Positions 1 to 8,361 are shown, numbered from the stretch's first letter. The stretch: DNA of 64,000 bases from Granulicella sp. (GCA_027452215.1 DAIDGQ010000045.1:1-64000); one strand, 5' to 3'. The notes: generated by a model from the sequence alone, not told the origin. Translations and numbers: made by a program.

Positions 1-2
1 CG

Positions 3-1106
3 GGCTACTGGGCCTGGGGCTATGGAGGCTACTACTGGGTTCCAGGCGCCTGGTGCCCGCCCCCTTACTACGGTGCCCTTTGGACGCCTCCCTATTGGGG
101 CTACTACGGCGGCCGCTACGGCTTCAATCGCGGCTATTGGGGCCCCCACGTCGGCTACTATGGCGGTATCGACTACGGCTTCGGCTACATCGGCATCGGC
201 TTCTTCGGTGGCTACTGGCAAGGCAATAACTTCTACTACAACCGCGCCGTCACCAACGTCGGACGCGGTGGCCACGACTACAACCGCGAAGTCGTCTACG
301 ACAACCGCCACTACGATGGCCGCCCCTCAGACCACATCAGCTATAACGGAGGCCGCGGCGGAATCAACGTCCAGCCCAGACCCTCCGAGCTCGCAGCCCG
401 CCGCGAACCCCACACCGCTCCCCTCGCCGAACAGCACCAGCTAGCGCAATCCGCAGCCCAGAACAAGCAGCAGTTCTACTCCGCCAACCGCGGCCGCCCA
501 GCCCAGCCCGTAGCCCAGCGTCCACTGGTCACCGGCCGCCCCATCGCCGCTCCTCCCACCGCCGTCCGCCAACTCCAGCAACGTCAGCAACCGCAAGTGC
601 AACAACAGCAGCGCCAGCAGCAAACGCCGCAGCAACAACAACTACAGCAACGCCAGCAACAACAGCAGCGTCAGCAGCAAACGCCGCAGCAACAACAGCA
701 AACCCAACAGCAACAGCGCCAGCAGCAGACTCCGCAGCAACAACAACTACAGCAACGCCAGCAACAGCAGGTCCAGCAACAGCAGCAGGTCCAACAGCGT
801 CAACAACAACAGCGTCAGCAACAAGCACCCCAGCAACAGGTGCAGCAACAGCAACTCCAGCAGCGCCAGCAGCAAGCGCAACAGCAGCAACAACTACAGC
901 AACGCCAACAACAGCAGGTCCAGCAGCAGCAACGCCAACAACAGCAAGTCCAGCAGCAACAGCGCCAACAGCAGCAGGTCCAGCAGCAGCAGCGCCAGCC
1001 CGTACAGCAGCGTCCGCAAGCTGGTCCCCGGCCCAGCCCTCAACCCGCTCCCCGCCAGCAACCCGCCCCACCCGCTCCCAACAGAGACAACGGACACCCC
1101 AACTAG
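3..1106 (+). CDS. YXWGXW-repeat, glutamine-rich envelope protein (5' partial)
   Basis: The open frame enters at the left edge and ends at a TAG at 1104-1106, so the start and any signal peptide lie outside the window. The N-terminal part seen is full of Trp/Tyr/Gly/Pro motifs (GYWAWGYGGYYWVPGAW, TPPYWGYYGG, RGYWGPHVGYYGG), the signature of YXWGXW-repeat proteins, which are usually exported. A basic, less repetitive middle leads into about 150 residues of nearly pure Gln interrupted by Arg, Pro, Val, Leu and Thr, coded by mixed CAG and CAA, then a Pro-rich tail. The track ORF at 597-1106 is only the 3' part of this frame; the 22-444 and 529-1125 ORFs are shadows. Function unknown; a cell-surface structural or adhesive role is a guess. 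Confidence 0.8.
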   Translation, partial: GYWAWGYGGYYWVPGAWCPPPYYGALWTPPYWGYYGGRYGFNRGYWGPHVGYYGGIDYGFGYIGIGFFGGYWQGNNFYYNRAVTNVGRGGHDYNREVVYDNRHYDGRPSDHISYNGGRGGINVQPRPSELAARREPHTAPLAEQHQLAQSAAQNKQQFYSANRGRPAQPVAQRPLVTGRPIAAPPTAVRQLQQRQQPQVQQQQRQQQTPQQQQLQQRQQQQQRQQQTPQQQQQTQQQQRQQQTPQQQQLQQRQQQQVQQQQQVQQRQQQQRQQQAPQQQVQQQQLQQRQQQAQQQQQLQQRQQQQVQQQQRQQQQVQQQQRQQQQVQQQQRQPVQQRPQAGPRPSPQPAPRQQPAPPAPNRDNGHPN

Positions 1107-1127
1107 TCAACGCCGCCTCTTCCACAA

Positions 1128-1158
1128 CAAAGGGCTCGCCATCTCGGCGAGCCCTTTG
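1128..1158. terminator. Bidirectional hairpin terminator
   Basis: Perfect 13-bp stem CAAAGGGCTCGCC / GGCGAGCCCTTTG with a 5-nt loop, between the convergent ends of the Gln-rich gene (+) and the Nramp gene (-). The stem base carries A and T runs on both strands, so it could serve both genes. Confidence 0.85.
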
Positions 1159-1171
1159 TCATCCAACCCCC

Positions 1172-2578
1172 TCAGCCCATCGCCATCTGCACCAGCAGCA
1201 CTACATTCAACCCCACAATAATCGTGGCCACCGCCCACCCCGCCACCCGCATCCGTGGAGCACTGGCAAACTTCCCCATCACCGCCGCGCGATTCGTCAA
1301 CAGCAGCAAAGGAATCAGCGCCGCCGGCAGCGTAAAGCTCAGCAGCACCTGCGATCCAATCAATATCTTCAGCGGATCCCATCCAATCCCGATCACCACC
1401 AGCGCAGGAATCACCGTAATCATCCGCCTGAGAAAAATTGGAAACTTGATATCCAGAAAACCCTCAATAATTACCTGCCCCGCCATCACCCCCACCGTCG
1501 AACTCGACAGCCCCGAGCACAGTAGCGCCACCGCAAACACCACCGCCGCTCCCCGTCCCAGCAGCGGCCCCAGCGTCCGGTACGCATCCTGAATCGTCGG
1601 CGACGCACCCGGCCCCTGAAACAGCGCCACCGCCGCCATCACAATCATCGCCGAGTTAATCAGCCACGCCCCGTTCATCGCGAAGAACACATCCACCAGC
1701 TCAAACCGAAGATACTGGCTCATGATCTTCGACTTCGGAAGCCCACTATCCGGCGACAGCTCATTCAATCGCGGCTGCACCAGCGCCGAGTGCAGATAGA
1801 TCACATGCGGCATCACCGTCGCGCCAAGCATCCCCACCGCCGCATACACGCTCCCCCGCAGCGCTGCCGAACTATGCGTGTCGAACGTCGGCAATATCGT
1901 CGCCACAAACGCTCGGTGCCAATCCGGATGCACCAGGAAAACCTCAAACCCATAGCTCAATCCAATGATCCCGACAAACGCCATGATCCCGCGCTCCAGC
2001 CACTGAAACCCCGCCAGATCCAGCGCCAGAATCGCAAACACCGCCACCGTAGAAATCCCCGCCGACACCATCATCGACCCCGTCAGCGTCAACCCATGCG
2101 CCATCAGCGCCGGCCCAATCAGCAGGTCCAACCCCAGCGCCGCGCCCAGAAACTCCGCCATGTCTGTCGCCACCGCCGACACCTCGGCGCACCCCCACAA
2201 AAGCACCACCATCGGCCGCGAAAAATGCTTCCTGCAACTCTGCGGCAGCGTCAGCCCCGTCACAATCCCCAGCTTCGCCGACAGATACTGAATCACAATC
2301 GCCATCACATTCGACCACAGCAGCACCCACAGCAGCCGATAGCCAAACTGGCTCCCACCCAGAATGTTTGTCGCAAAATTTCCCGGATCGATATACGCCA
2401 CCGACGCCACAAACGCCGGCCCAAAGTAGCTCCACACCTGGTCGCTGCGAAACGCACTCCGCCCCTTCCCCCCAGGCGTCGACAACTGCAGCAGCGCCGG
2501 ACTCGCCGCCGCAACAGCCGCTGGTGAGAGATTCGCCTCTCGCTCAGCGTCCGTAACATGGAAGGGTTCCTCAGGCAT
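1172..2578 (-). CDS. mntH: Nramp-family divalent metal (Mn2+/Fe2+) transporter
   Basis: A 468-residue polytopic inner-membrane protein of the Nramp family, expected to import Mn2+ or Fe2+ with protons. The TM1 metal-site motif DPGN is at residues 64-67 and the TM6 motif with A253 and M256 (ATVMPH) is present, so the canonical D-N-A-M metal-binding set is intact. This argues against an Mg2+ or Al3+ variant. A hydrophilic N-terminal tail of about 45 residues precedes TM1. There is no Shine-Dalgarno before the ATG; instead a TATACT box ends 8 nt upstream, inside a palindrome (see 2579-2595). It is a single gene with its own terminator. The symbol is by family similarity only. Confidence 0.9.
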   Translation of the reverse strand: MPEEPFHVTDAEREANLSPAAVAAASPALLQLSTPGGKGRSAFRSDQVWSYFGPAFVASVAYIDPGNFATNILGGSQFGYRLLWVLLWSNVMAIVIQYLSAKLGIVTGLTLPQSCRKHFSRPMVVLLWGCAEVSAVATDMAEFLGAALGLDLLIGPALMAHGLTLTGSMMVSAGISTVAVFAILALDLAGFQWLERGIMAFVGIIGLSYGFEVFLVHPDWHRAFVATILPTFDTHSSAALRGSVYAAVGMLGATVMPHVIYLHSALVQPRLNELSPDSGLPKSKIMSQYLRFELVDVFFAMNGAWLINSAMIVMAAVALFQGPGASPTIQDAYRTLGPLLGRGAAVVFAVALLCSGLSSSTVGVMAGQVIIEGFLDIKFPIFLRRMITVIPALVVIGIGWDPLKILIGSQVLLSFTLPAALIPLLLLTNRAAVMGKFASAPRMRVAGWAVATIIVGLNVVLLVQMAMG

Positions 2579-2595
2579 CTCTATCTAGTATAGAG
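2579..2595 (-). promoter_or_regulatory. Palindrome overlapping the -10 of the Nramp gene
   Basis: CTCTAT-CTAGT-ATAGAG is an inverted repeat with perfect 6-bp arms, directly abutting the Nramp start codon. Read on the minus strand it contains TATACT, a near-consensus -10, ending 8 nt before the ATG, which would give a leaderless or nearly leaderless mRNA. A repressor (for example a metal-responsive one) bound here would block the promoter. No good -35 is visible. The operator role is inferred. Confidence 0.5.
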
Positions 2596-2690
2596 CGCCC
2601 CGTTTTTCAGCGGACTCTCCACCAGACTTCGAGCCCGCCCCCCAGCGGCGAAGCACCTCCTTCGCCCCGCCGCTTCCTCTCCCACCCGCG

Positions 2691-3014
2691 CTACTTCAAA
2701 AACACGCTCTTGCCCGCATCATTCGACGACACCTGCATCAACTCCTGCCCGTTCACCTTCGTGTCGGTTTCGCAATAAACACGCACGACACTGCCAACCG
2801 GTGCATACACGTGAAGGATTGAGTCATACCGAATCTTGTACCGCACGTCGCCAATCAGCACCTCGCGATCCTGCGCTGTATAGTTGACGAACGTCAGGAA
2901 TACCACCTGCGCCTTCGCATGATGCATAGCGCTGGCCGGGTTCGTATACATGGGGGTTGCGGCAACCGCGCTAACAGGCGCAGCCAAGGCTAGAGCAAGA
3001 AAAAGTGAACGCAT
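2691..3014 (-). CDS. Small exported protein of unknown function
   Basis: Start chosen at the internal ATG at 3014 (MRSLFLALALAAPVSAVAA), not the ORF-track start at 3098, because it gives a clean signal peptide and has GGAGAG a few bases upstream. The product is 107 residues: a cleavable signal peptide of about 19 residues, then a small mature domain with alternating hydrophobic strands and one Cys (VRVYCETD). I do not recognise the family. It follows dut in the same direction, but the 170-bp gap suggests its own promoter. The 112 bp between its stop and the Nramp start contain an imperfect GC-rich stem (GCGGCGAAG and partner) that may act as a terminator. Confidence 0.65.
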   Translation of the reverse strand: MRSLFLALALAAPVSAVAATPMYTNPASAMHHAKAQVVFLTFVNYTAQDREVLIGDVRYKIRYDSILHVYAPVGSVVRVYCETDTKVNGQELMQVSSNDAGKSVFLK

Positions 3015-3184
3015 CGGCGTCTCTCCATACCACTGAAATTGAGAGAATCTCTGCCATGGTTCAGAGAAGCTCTTAGTGAATAGAGTTACGCGCGCCACAT
3101 TGCATCGGTTCCAACAAAATGTTGAGATTCAGTGAATCCGCAGATTCACTCAAAATCAACGCAAGGCCCACTCACAACCCCCGC

Positions 3185-3631
3185 CTATACTCCCGTCGAC
3201 CCAAACCCCGCCACCCCTCGCACCGTCTCCGCCAGCATATCCGTCTCTTCAAACACCGCCTGGATCCGTTCCACAATCCGCAACTGCGCAATCCGATGTC
3301 CCGGCGCAACCATCTGCGGCTCACTCGTCAAATTCGTCAGCACGATCTTCAACTCCCCGCGATACCCCGGATCGATCACGCCCGCCAACGTCGTAATCCC
3401 GCGCACCGCCAGCCCCGATCTGTCCTCCACCAGCGCCCCATGCGTCGACGGCAACTCCATCGCCAACCCCGTCCTCACCGCCTGCGTCGATCCCGGCTGC
3501 CCCACCGGAGCCAGCGTCGCCGCCTCCGCAGCAAACAAGTCCGCCGCCAAATCCCCATAAGCTCCCGCATGCGCATACCGCGGCATCTGCGCCGAAGCCA
3601 CCAACCGCTGCACCAATATCGTAGGTCCCAT
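3185..3631 (-). CDS. dut: dUTP diphosphatase (dUTPase)
   Basis: Hydrolyses dUTP to dUMP and pyrophosphate, keeping uracil out of DNA and feeding dTMP synthesis. All trimeric dUTPase motifs are visible: AGAYGDLAADL (motif 1), DRSGLAVRGI (motif 2), GVIDPGYRGELKIVLTN (motif 3), APGHRIAQLRI (motif 4) and the C-terminal RGVAGFGSTG phosphate-binding arm (motif 5). The 148-residue length is normal. I chose ATG 3631 (MGPTILVQRLV) over the ORF-track start at 3691 because the extra 20 codons are just translated intergenic repeat, and because AGGAG sits about 10 nt before 3631. It is the last gene of a minus-strand run after two glycosyltransferases and an epimerase. Confidence 0.95.
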   Translation of the reverse strand: MGPTILVQRLVASAQMPRYAHAGAYGDLAADLFAAEAATLAPVGQPGSTQAVRTGLAMELPSTHGALVEDRSGLAVRGITTLAGVIDPGYRGELKIVLTNLTSEPQMVAPGHRIAQLRIVERIQAVFEETDMLAETVRGVAGFGSTGV

Positions 3632-3644
3632 CTTCAACGCTCTC

Positions 3645-3675
3645 CTAATCCCTAATCCCTGTCCCCTAATCCCTG
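3645..3675 (-). repeat. 31-nt intercistronic GGGATTA-type repeat
   Basis: On the minus strand this reads as tandem GGGATTA units (AGGGATTAGGGATTAG core). It fills the gap between the epimerase stop and dut. The end nearest dut merges into the AGGAG that serves as the dut Shine-Dalgarno. Near-identical copies occur at 9524-9554 and 17662-17692, with a shorter copy at 27923-27946. Confidence 0.85.
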
Positions 3676-3678
3676 CTT

Positions 3679-4740
3679 CTAAGACATCCACTTCAACAAC
3701 CGAATAATCCCCATTGGCGCCGCCTTCGAATGTGCCGACACATCCGTCCGCGCATGAATCGCTCTCCGGTTCTCGCTGTAGTACGAAAACGCGCGCAGCA
3801 TCATCTCCTCATTCGTCAGCGTCGGCCTCCATCCCAGCTCCTCACGAATCCTCCGCGTATCAAATACAAAACTCTCCGCAATCATCCGGTAGTGATACGG
3901 CCCCAGCGGTGACACTCCCATCCTATGCGCCAACTGCATCAGTGCCACCGTCATCCTGCGCGGCAGCGAAGCCACCCGCGACTTACTCCCTGCCGCCCGA
4001 ATCACACCTTCATACATCGTCCGCATCGTCGGCACTTCATCAGAACCAATATGAAATAAATTCGACTCCTCATACTTCAAACAAAGCAAGCAAGCCGTAG
4101 CCAGATCCTGCGCATAAATAAATTGGTAGCGGCTTGACCCATCCCCTACCACCCAAACTTTTTTCCCATCCTCAATAAACTCAAACAGGATCGCCAGCAG
4201 TCCCAACCGCCCGCTATCAATAATCGTCGGACACCGCAGGGTCACCACGCGCAACTCCGGATGCTTCTCCCGCAACAACTCCAACTCGCGCTCACCCTGC
4301 AGCTTCGATCGCCCATACAACTCCACCGGCGCCGGGACATCCTCCTCCGTCACCGGCCTCCCAAACCCTTCGGCCCACAGACAGTTCGACGAAATATTCA
4401 CCAACCGCGTAACCCCCGCGGCCACCGCGGCCTCTGCCACCAACCGCGTGCCATCCACATTGCTGGTCCACAGCAATGTTTCATCCTTCACGTCATGTGC
4501 CAACATCGCGGCGCAATGAAACACCGCCTCAAACTTGTGCTCTGCAAACGTCTTTGCCAGCAGCGTCGTATCCCGAATATCTCCCTGGATACTCGTCAGC
4601 GCTGGATCCCCATCTTCGTCCCGCACCAAATCAATATTCGTCACGGCGAACCCCTCCGCCAGCAGCCGACGTTTCAACACGCCGCCAAAAAATCCCGACG
4701 CTCCTGTCACCAAAACTTCACGCCTCTGCATCGCCTGCAC
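3679..4740 (-). CDS. NAD-dependent epimerase/dehydratase (extended SDR)
   Basis: A 353-residue extended short-chain dehydrogenase. The N-terminal Rossmann glycine motif is GASGFFGG, an acidic dinucleotide-binding region follows (NIDLVRDEDGD), and the catalytic Tyr-Lys pair lies in LYGRSKLQGE after the serine stretch VNISSNC. This fits nucleotide-sugar or steroid-type epimerases and dehydratases; the substrate cannot be read from sequence. The track start is a GTG at 4740; an ATG three codons in (4731) is an alternative. Only 6 bp separate it from the upstream glycosyltransferase stop, and that junction is itself a tandem repeat (4739-4769). The context suggests a role in envelope glycan or glycolipid synthesis. 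Confidence 0.85.
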   Translation of the reverse strand: MQAMQRREVLVTGASGFFGGVLKRRLLAEGFAVTNIDLVRDEDGDPALTSIQGDIRDTTLLAKTFAEHKFEAVFHCAAMLAHDVKDETLLWTSNVDGTRLVAEAAVAAGVTRLVNISSNCLWAEGFGRPVTEEDVPAPVELYGRSKLQGERELELLREKHPELRVVTLRCPTIIDSGRLGLLAILFEFIEDGKKVWVVGDGSSRYQFIYAQDLATACLLCLKYEESNLFHIGSDEVPTMRTMYEGVIRAAGSKSRVASLPRRMTVALMQLAHRMGVSPLGPYHYRMIAESFVFDTRRIREELGWRPTLTNEEMMLRAFSYYSENRRAIHARTDVSAHSKAAPMGIIRLLKWMS

Positions 4741-4769
4741 TATCCTCTACCCTCTATCCTCTACCCTCT
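4739..4769 (-). repeat. Variant intercistronic tandem repeat (AGGGTAGAGGATAG x2)
   Basis: Two tandem 14-mers, AGGGTAGAGGATAG on the minus strand, span the last codons and TAG stop of the glycosyltransferase and run up to the GTG of the epimerase, placing GAGG next to that start. The length and position match the GGGATTA-type repeats although the unit differs. Confidence 0.7.
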
Positions 4770-6105
4770 GCGTTTCTGCAGACCGGAAAAGCACCACGGC
4801 GAGCACCGCAATCAGCGGCTCCATCGGGTGCCGAAACCGCGGCTGAACCGTCACCAGATAGTACGGCAACGGCAGCAGCAAAAAGATCAGCACAAACAAC
4901 CCTGCACCCTCCACACGCCTCCGTACCATCAGCGCAAGCCCAAGCAACCCGCACGCACTCAAAAAGCAATAGCTCAACTGCCGCAAATACTCCTGCACCG
5001 GCTTCCCATTCGCTGGATGCGGCGTCCCATCCCAGAAAAACAGAAACCGGTCCAGTGTCCACTTCGCAGTCTTCCACGGCCGCGCGCTAATCCGTTCCTT
5101 AGCCTGATCGCCGCGCATCTTCGCAAACCTCACCTCACCCATCCGAACAAACTCCTTGAACTCCGGATCGCCCGTCCACAGCGGCAAGGTCGTCCCCCAA
5201 GGAAACCCGTCGTTCCGGTCCAGCGTTGACTCATATAGCTCCACTCCAAAGTTATCCCGCGTCGGCACAAACGCATGCAGCACGCGCTCATTCCGAATCA
5301 CCCACGGAGCCAACACCACGGCAAACATCACGCACGTCAACGCCGCTCCCACTAACGTCGGCAACGAAATCCGCCACTGCCGCAACTCCGGCCACGCCAC
5401 CCAAACCATCATCCCCGGCAAGCACAACAGCAGCGAAGCATTCGACAGCGCAATCAACCCCCACGACATTCCCAGCGCCGCCCACAAAATCCACGCTCTA
5501 CCTGATCCCTCGTCCCTAATCCCTGATCCCTGCGTCTCCGCCCTCATCCGCAACGCCACCACCATCGCCCACGAAAACAAACACACCGTCAGCGACATCT
5601 CCCAGATCCAATGCACCGCATACTGCAGCGCCGCCGGATACACCGCCCACATCCAAGCCGACCACACCGCCACCGGAGCCCCATACGTCGCTCCCCTCCG
5701 AGCAATCCCACGAGCATCAAAACACCGCTCCGCAATCTCATACACCGCCGGCACCACCGCCGCCGACAACGCGCTATCCACCACCAGCAGTGCCAGCGCC
5801 GCGCCCCGCGAGTACACCCCAAACACCCTAAACGCCGCCGCCATCAGCAGCGGGTACAGCGGTGGCAACCACGCCGTCGGCCCCGACACCCCATTGAAAG
5901 GATTCCCATACCCATGCCCCGTCGCCACCGACCGCGCAATCCGTCCCGCCTCAAATCCAAAATTAAAGTTCGCCTGGTCCGTCCGAACCCTGTACATATG
6001 CCCCACCAGGATCACCGCCACACGCAGCCCGAACGCCACCCAGAAAATCATCCACGGCGCTCTGTACCACCTCCCACCATCGCCAACCTCCAATCGTCTC
6101 TCCAC
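4747..6105 (-). CDS. Polytopic glycosyltransferase (GT39/ArnT-like)
   Basis: About 452 residues with many hydrophobic segments, resembling dolichyl-/polyprenyl-phosphate-sugar:acceptor glycosyltransferases. Seen: a first TM (WMIFWVAFGLRVAVILVG), an acidic/aromatic periplasmic loop (RTDQANFNFGFEAGRIARS), further TMs, and a periplasmic C-terminal part. I chose GTG 6105, which overlaps the upstream stop as TAGTG, with GAGGGAG about 9 nt before; the ORF-track start at 6240 lies deep in the upstream gene. The overlap implies translational coupling. The sequence TQGSGIRDEGSGR near residues 192-202 is coded by an in-frame copy of the GGGATTA repeat. The last residues (RVEDRG) are coded by the 4739-4769 repeat. 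Acceptor and sugar are unknown. Confidence 0.8.
   Translation of the reverse strand: MERRLEVGDGGRWYRAPWMIFWVAFGLRVAVILVGHMYRVRTDQANFNFGFEAGRIARSVATGHGYGNPFNGVSGPTAWLPPLYPLLMAAAFRVFGVYSRGAALALLVVDSALSAAVVPAVYEIAERCFDARGIARRGATYGAPVAVWSAWMWAVYPAALQYAVHWIWEMSLTVCLFSWAMVVALRMRAETQGSGIRDEGSGRAWILWAALGMSWGLIALSNASLLLCLPGMMVWVAWPELRQWRISLPTLVGAALTCVMFAVVLAPWVIRNERVLHAFVPTRDNFGVELYESTLDRNDGFPWGTTLPLWTGDPEFKEFVRMGEVRFAKMRGDQAKERISARPWKTAKWTLDRFLFFWDGTPHPANGKPVQEYLRQLSYCFLSACGLLGLALMVRRRVEGAGLFVLIFLLLPLPYYLVTVQPRFRHPMEPLIAVLAVVLFRSAETQRVEDRG
5501..5532 (-). repeat. GGGATTA-type repeat inside a coding sequence
   Basis: The minus strand reads CAGGGATCAGGGATTAGGG and continues in the same pattern. It is a degenerate copy of the intercistronic repeat, lying in frame in the glycosyltransferase gene, where it encodes a Gly/Ser/Asp-rich linker without a stop because one TTA has become TCA. 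Confidence 0.75.
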
Positions 6106-7706
6106 TACGGCCGCTCCCTCACATAAAGACGATACGAGTTCTGTTCCACCGGATGCCTCCACCAAGCAATTCGGTGCGGAGGCGTCCGCTGCTCCACCAG
6201 CCTGTACTTCGTCCGCAACAGCTCCGCAAACTCTGGCCACCGCAGCGGCAGCTCCCAGCTATGCCCCAGCGAAAAACACTCCTGATCCGTCACCACCATC
6301 ACCTCCGGAGGATTCGCCTCGATCGCCCTCCAGAACCCCTCGCGATACGCCTCACTCACCGGCGTCTGCGTCGGTTGAAACAAATAGCAGTCGTACAAAT
6401 ATCCAGTCGACTCCACCAGGTCCATGTTGTACAGCGTATTCAAACATCCCGACGTCATATCCACGCACTGCACCCGCCCATCCAGCCTCTCTCCGCCCAG
6501 CCTCGTCAGATCAGCCTGCAGCATCCGGTTGAACTCCTGATTCCTCCAGTCATAATGCCCCGCAATCCAAGCCGACGACGGCACCAGCCACAGCGCTCCC
6601 CCCATCAATCCCGCCACCGCCGCCCACCGCATCCACCCCTTCGCCTCCAGCCCCGTCACCAGCAGCCAGCCACACAGCAGCGCCAGAAACGCCTCCGTCG
6701 GATACCGGTGATACGGAAAACCCTTCCCCTGCATTACATACGACGCAGCCCCCAGCACTACTCCCGCCATCAGCAACCGCCCCCACCACGCCCTCCACGG
6801 CCTTCCCACCACAAACAGCGGCACCGTCGGAACCGCCACCACCAGCAGCAGCGTCGGAAAGCTCCCCACCACCAGCGTCGCCAGCGGCCTCCGTCCCAAT
6901 GACGCGTGATACGTCACCAGCCCCCGGTTCGCCGCCACAAAATCCCGCAGCGCCCCATGCACCATCAGCCATCGCGCCGTCACCGCCATCGGAATCGCGA
7001 ACCCCGCCACCGCTCCCACCAGGTACCGCACCCACTTCCTCTTCAACGACCAGACCCGGCCCGCCATCAACCCCGCAAACACCACCGCAAACAGCAGCCC
7101 CGACGGCTTCACCAACGTAGCCCCACCCGCGAACATCCCAAACACCACCGCCGCCCACACGCTCCGTCGCCGCACCGCGTAGAACAGAAACGCGCAAGCC
7201 ACCAGCAGCAGCGTGGTCATCATCAAGTCGCGCTGCCCGCTATTGGCCGGCCCATCCCGCAGATGAATCGCCGCAAACATCGCCCCCGCAAACAGCCCGA
7301 TCAGCCAGTCCACCGGCCACGCGATCACCACCATAGCCGCCACGCAGGTTGCCATCAGCCCAAAATCGAACGCCCTCCACCCCACTGCCCCCGGCCCCAG
7401 CAGGTGGATCGCCCCCCACTGCAGCGCATATGTCCCCGGCATGTTGATGTCCACAATATCCCGGTACGGCATCTTCCCGTGATCCATCAGCAGCACCACA
7501 TAGTGCATCAGAGGAGCATCGCCCACCACCGGCCAATGCCGCGTCCCCAACGCCCCTCCCACCAGCGACACCACCAGCGCCGCCGTCGCCACCCACCTAA
7601 CCACTTCCAGCGTCAGCCTCCCAAACCCACGCCTCGGCTCCCGGTCGCCGGCAACAGTAGCCTCCGGCCCTCCAACATCCCCTCGCTGAGGCAAAGATTC
7701 GTTCAT
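6105..7706 (-). CDS. Polytopic glycosyltransferase (GT39-like)
   Basis: The start is placed at ATG 7706 (MNESLPQRGD); the 688-residue track ORF runs through the rplU promoter and leader into rplU in antisense and is too long. The 533-residue product has a hydrophilic N-terminus, a first TM (WVATAALVVSLVGGALG), a periplasmic loop with GDAPLMHYVVLLMDHGKMPYRDIVD, typical of GT39-type enzymes that transfer sugars from polyprenyl-phosphate donors, about ten further TMs, and a soluble C-terminal domain. It is the first gene of the minus-strand run toward dut and diverges from rplU. Its stop overlaps the next gene's GTG. Sugar and acceptor are unknown; protein O-glycosylation or lipid glycosylation are both possible. 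Confidence 0.8.
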   Translation of the reverse strand: MNESLPQRGDVGGPEATVAGDREPRRGFGRLTLEVVRWVATAALVVSLVGGALGTRHWPVVGDAPLMHYVVLLMDHGKMPYRDIVDINMPGTYALQWGAIHLLGPGAVGWRAFDFGLMATCVAAMVVIAWPVDWLIGLFAGAMFAAIHLRDGPANSGQRDLMMTTLLLVACAFLFYAVRRRSVWAAVVFGMFAGGATLVKPSGLLFAVVFAGLMAGRVWSLKRKWVRYLVGAVAGFAIPMAVTARWLMVHGALRDFVAANRGLVTYHASLGRRPLATLVVGSFPTLLLVVAVPTVPLFVVGRPWRAWWGRLLMAGVVLGAASYVMQGKGFPYHRYPTEAFLALLCGWLLVTGLEAKGWMRWAAVAGLMGGALWLVPSSAWIAGHYDWRNQEFNRMLQADLTRLGGERLDGRVQCVDMTSGCLNTLYNMDLVESTGYLYDCYLFQPTQTPVSEAYREGFWRAIEANPPEVMVVTDQECFSLGHSWELPLRWPEFAELLRTKYRLVEQRTPPHRIAWWRHPVEQNSYRLYVRERP

Positions 7707-7763
7707 CGTTCGGCTTCGCGTCTCCTGCCGCGCGTCCCATTCTAACGATTCAGCACCCAACCA

Positions 7764-7793
7764 TTGACCCCAGCCCCACTTTCCCGGTAAACT
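7764..7793 (+). promoter_or_regulatory. Promoter of rplU with a long 5' leader
   Basis: TTGACC (7764-7769), an 18-bp spacer and TAAACT (7788-7793) form a sigma-70-like promoter pointing at rplU. The predicted leader is about 170 nt. It contains a GCAGC/GCTGC hairpin (about 7847-7866) and a GC-rich stretch followed by a run of six T before the gene, so ribosomal-protein autoregulation or attenuation is possible but unproven. The 7707-7968 gap holds nothing else recognisable. Confidence 0.55.
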
Positions 7794-7968
7794 CTTATAG
7801 TTTGGCAAAGCAGTGGGACGTTTCCAGCTGCATGGGTCTGAAGCGGTGCAGCGTACGTCAAGCTGCTGTCTCGCTCTCCGGCCGGGCAGGCCCCCAACCA
7901 GGACATTTTTTGCACAGAAAATAGAGGCAGAGCGTGGCTTTCCGCGCCCTGCCGTGAGGTTCCAAGCT

Positions 7969-8301
7969 ATGTACGCAGTCATCAAAACCGGTGGTAAGCA
8001 ATACCGCGTCGCTCCCGGCGACACCGTCCGCATCGAGAAGGCCGAGCACCAAGACGGCGCCATCGAGTTCTCCGAAATCGTCGCCGTCTCCCTCAACGAG
8101 GGCAAGTTCGAGTCTGACCTCTCCGAAGCCAAAGTCGTGGCCGAGGTCGTCAGCGAAGGCCGCGGCGACAAGATCCTCGTCTTCCATTACAAGCGCAAGA
8201 AGCAGTACAAGAAGCTCCAGGGCCATCGCCAGAGCTTCGTCGAAGTCAAGATCAAAGAGATCTTCGTCGGCAACTTCAGCTACAACGCCGACACCAAGTA
8301 A
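7969..8301 (+). CDS. rplU: 50S ribosomal protein L21
   Basis: The 110-residue product begins MYAVIKTGGKQYRV and contains FHYKRKKQYKKLQGHRQ, the hallmark basic segment of bacterial L21, which binds 23S rRNA in the large subunit. I use ATG 7969 rather than the ORF-track start at 7813, which would translate the leader. The Shine-Dalgarno is weak (GAGG about 10 nt upstream). It is followed 233 bp later by rpmA, the usual L21-L27 pair, but with an unusually long, hairpin-rich gap instead of tight packing. Confidence 0.98.
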   Translation: MYAVIKTGGKQYRVAPGDTVRIEKAEHQDGAIEFSEIVAVSLNEGKFESDLSEAKVVAEVVSEGRGDKILVFHYKRKKQYKKLQGHRQSFVEVKIKEIFVGNFSYNADTK

Positions 8302-8361
8302 CCGCTCCTGGGCTCAGGCTTTGGCCTTACGGTAAGTTCGACCGTCTGCTCTTCGGATTAG

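Noticed and set aside
597-1020. CAG/CAA repeat as a CRISPR-like array
   Set aside because: No constant repeat-spacer periodicity; it is a coding polyglutamine tract.
7707-8171. N-terminal extension of the glycosyltransferase ORF to 8171
   Set aside because: It runs antisense through the rplU leader and gene; ATG 7706 gives a normal protein.
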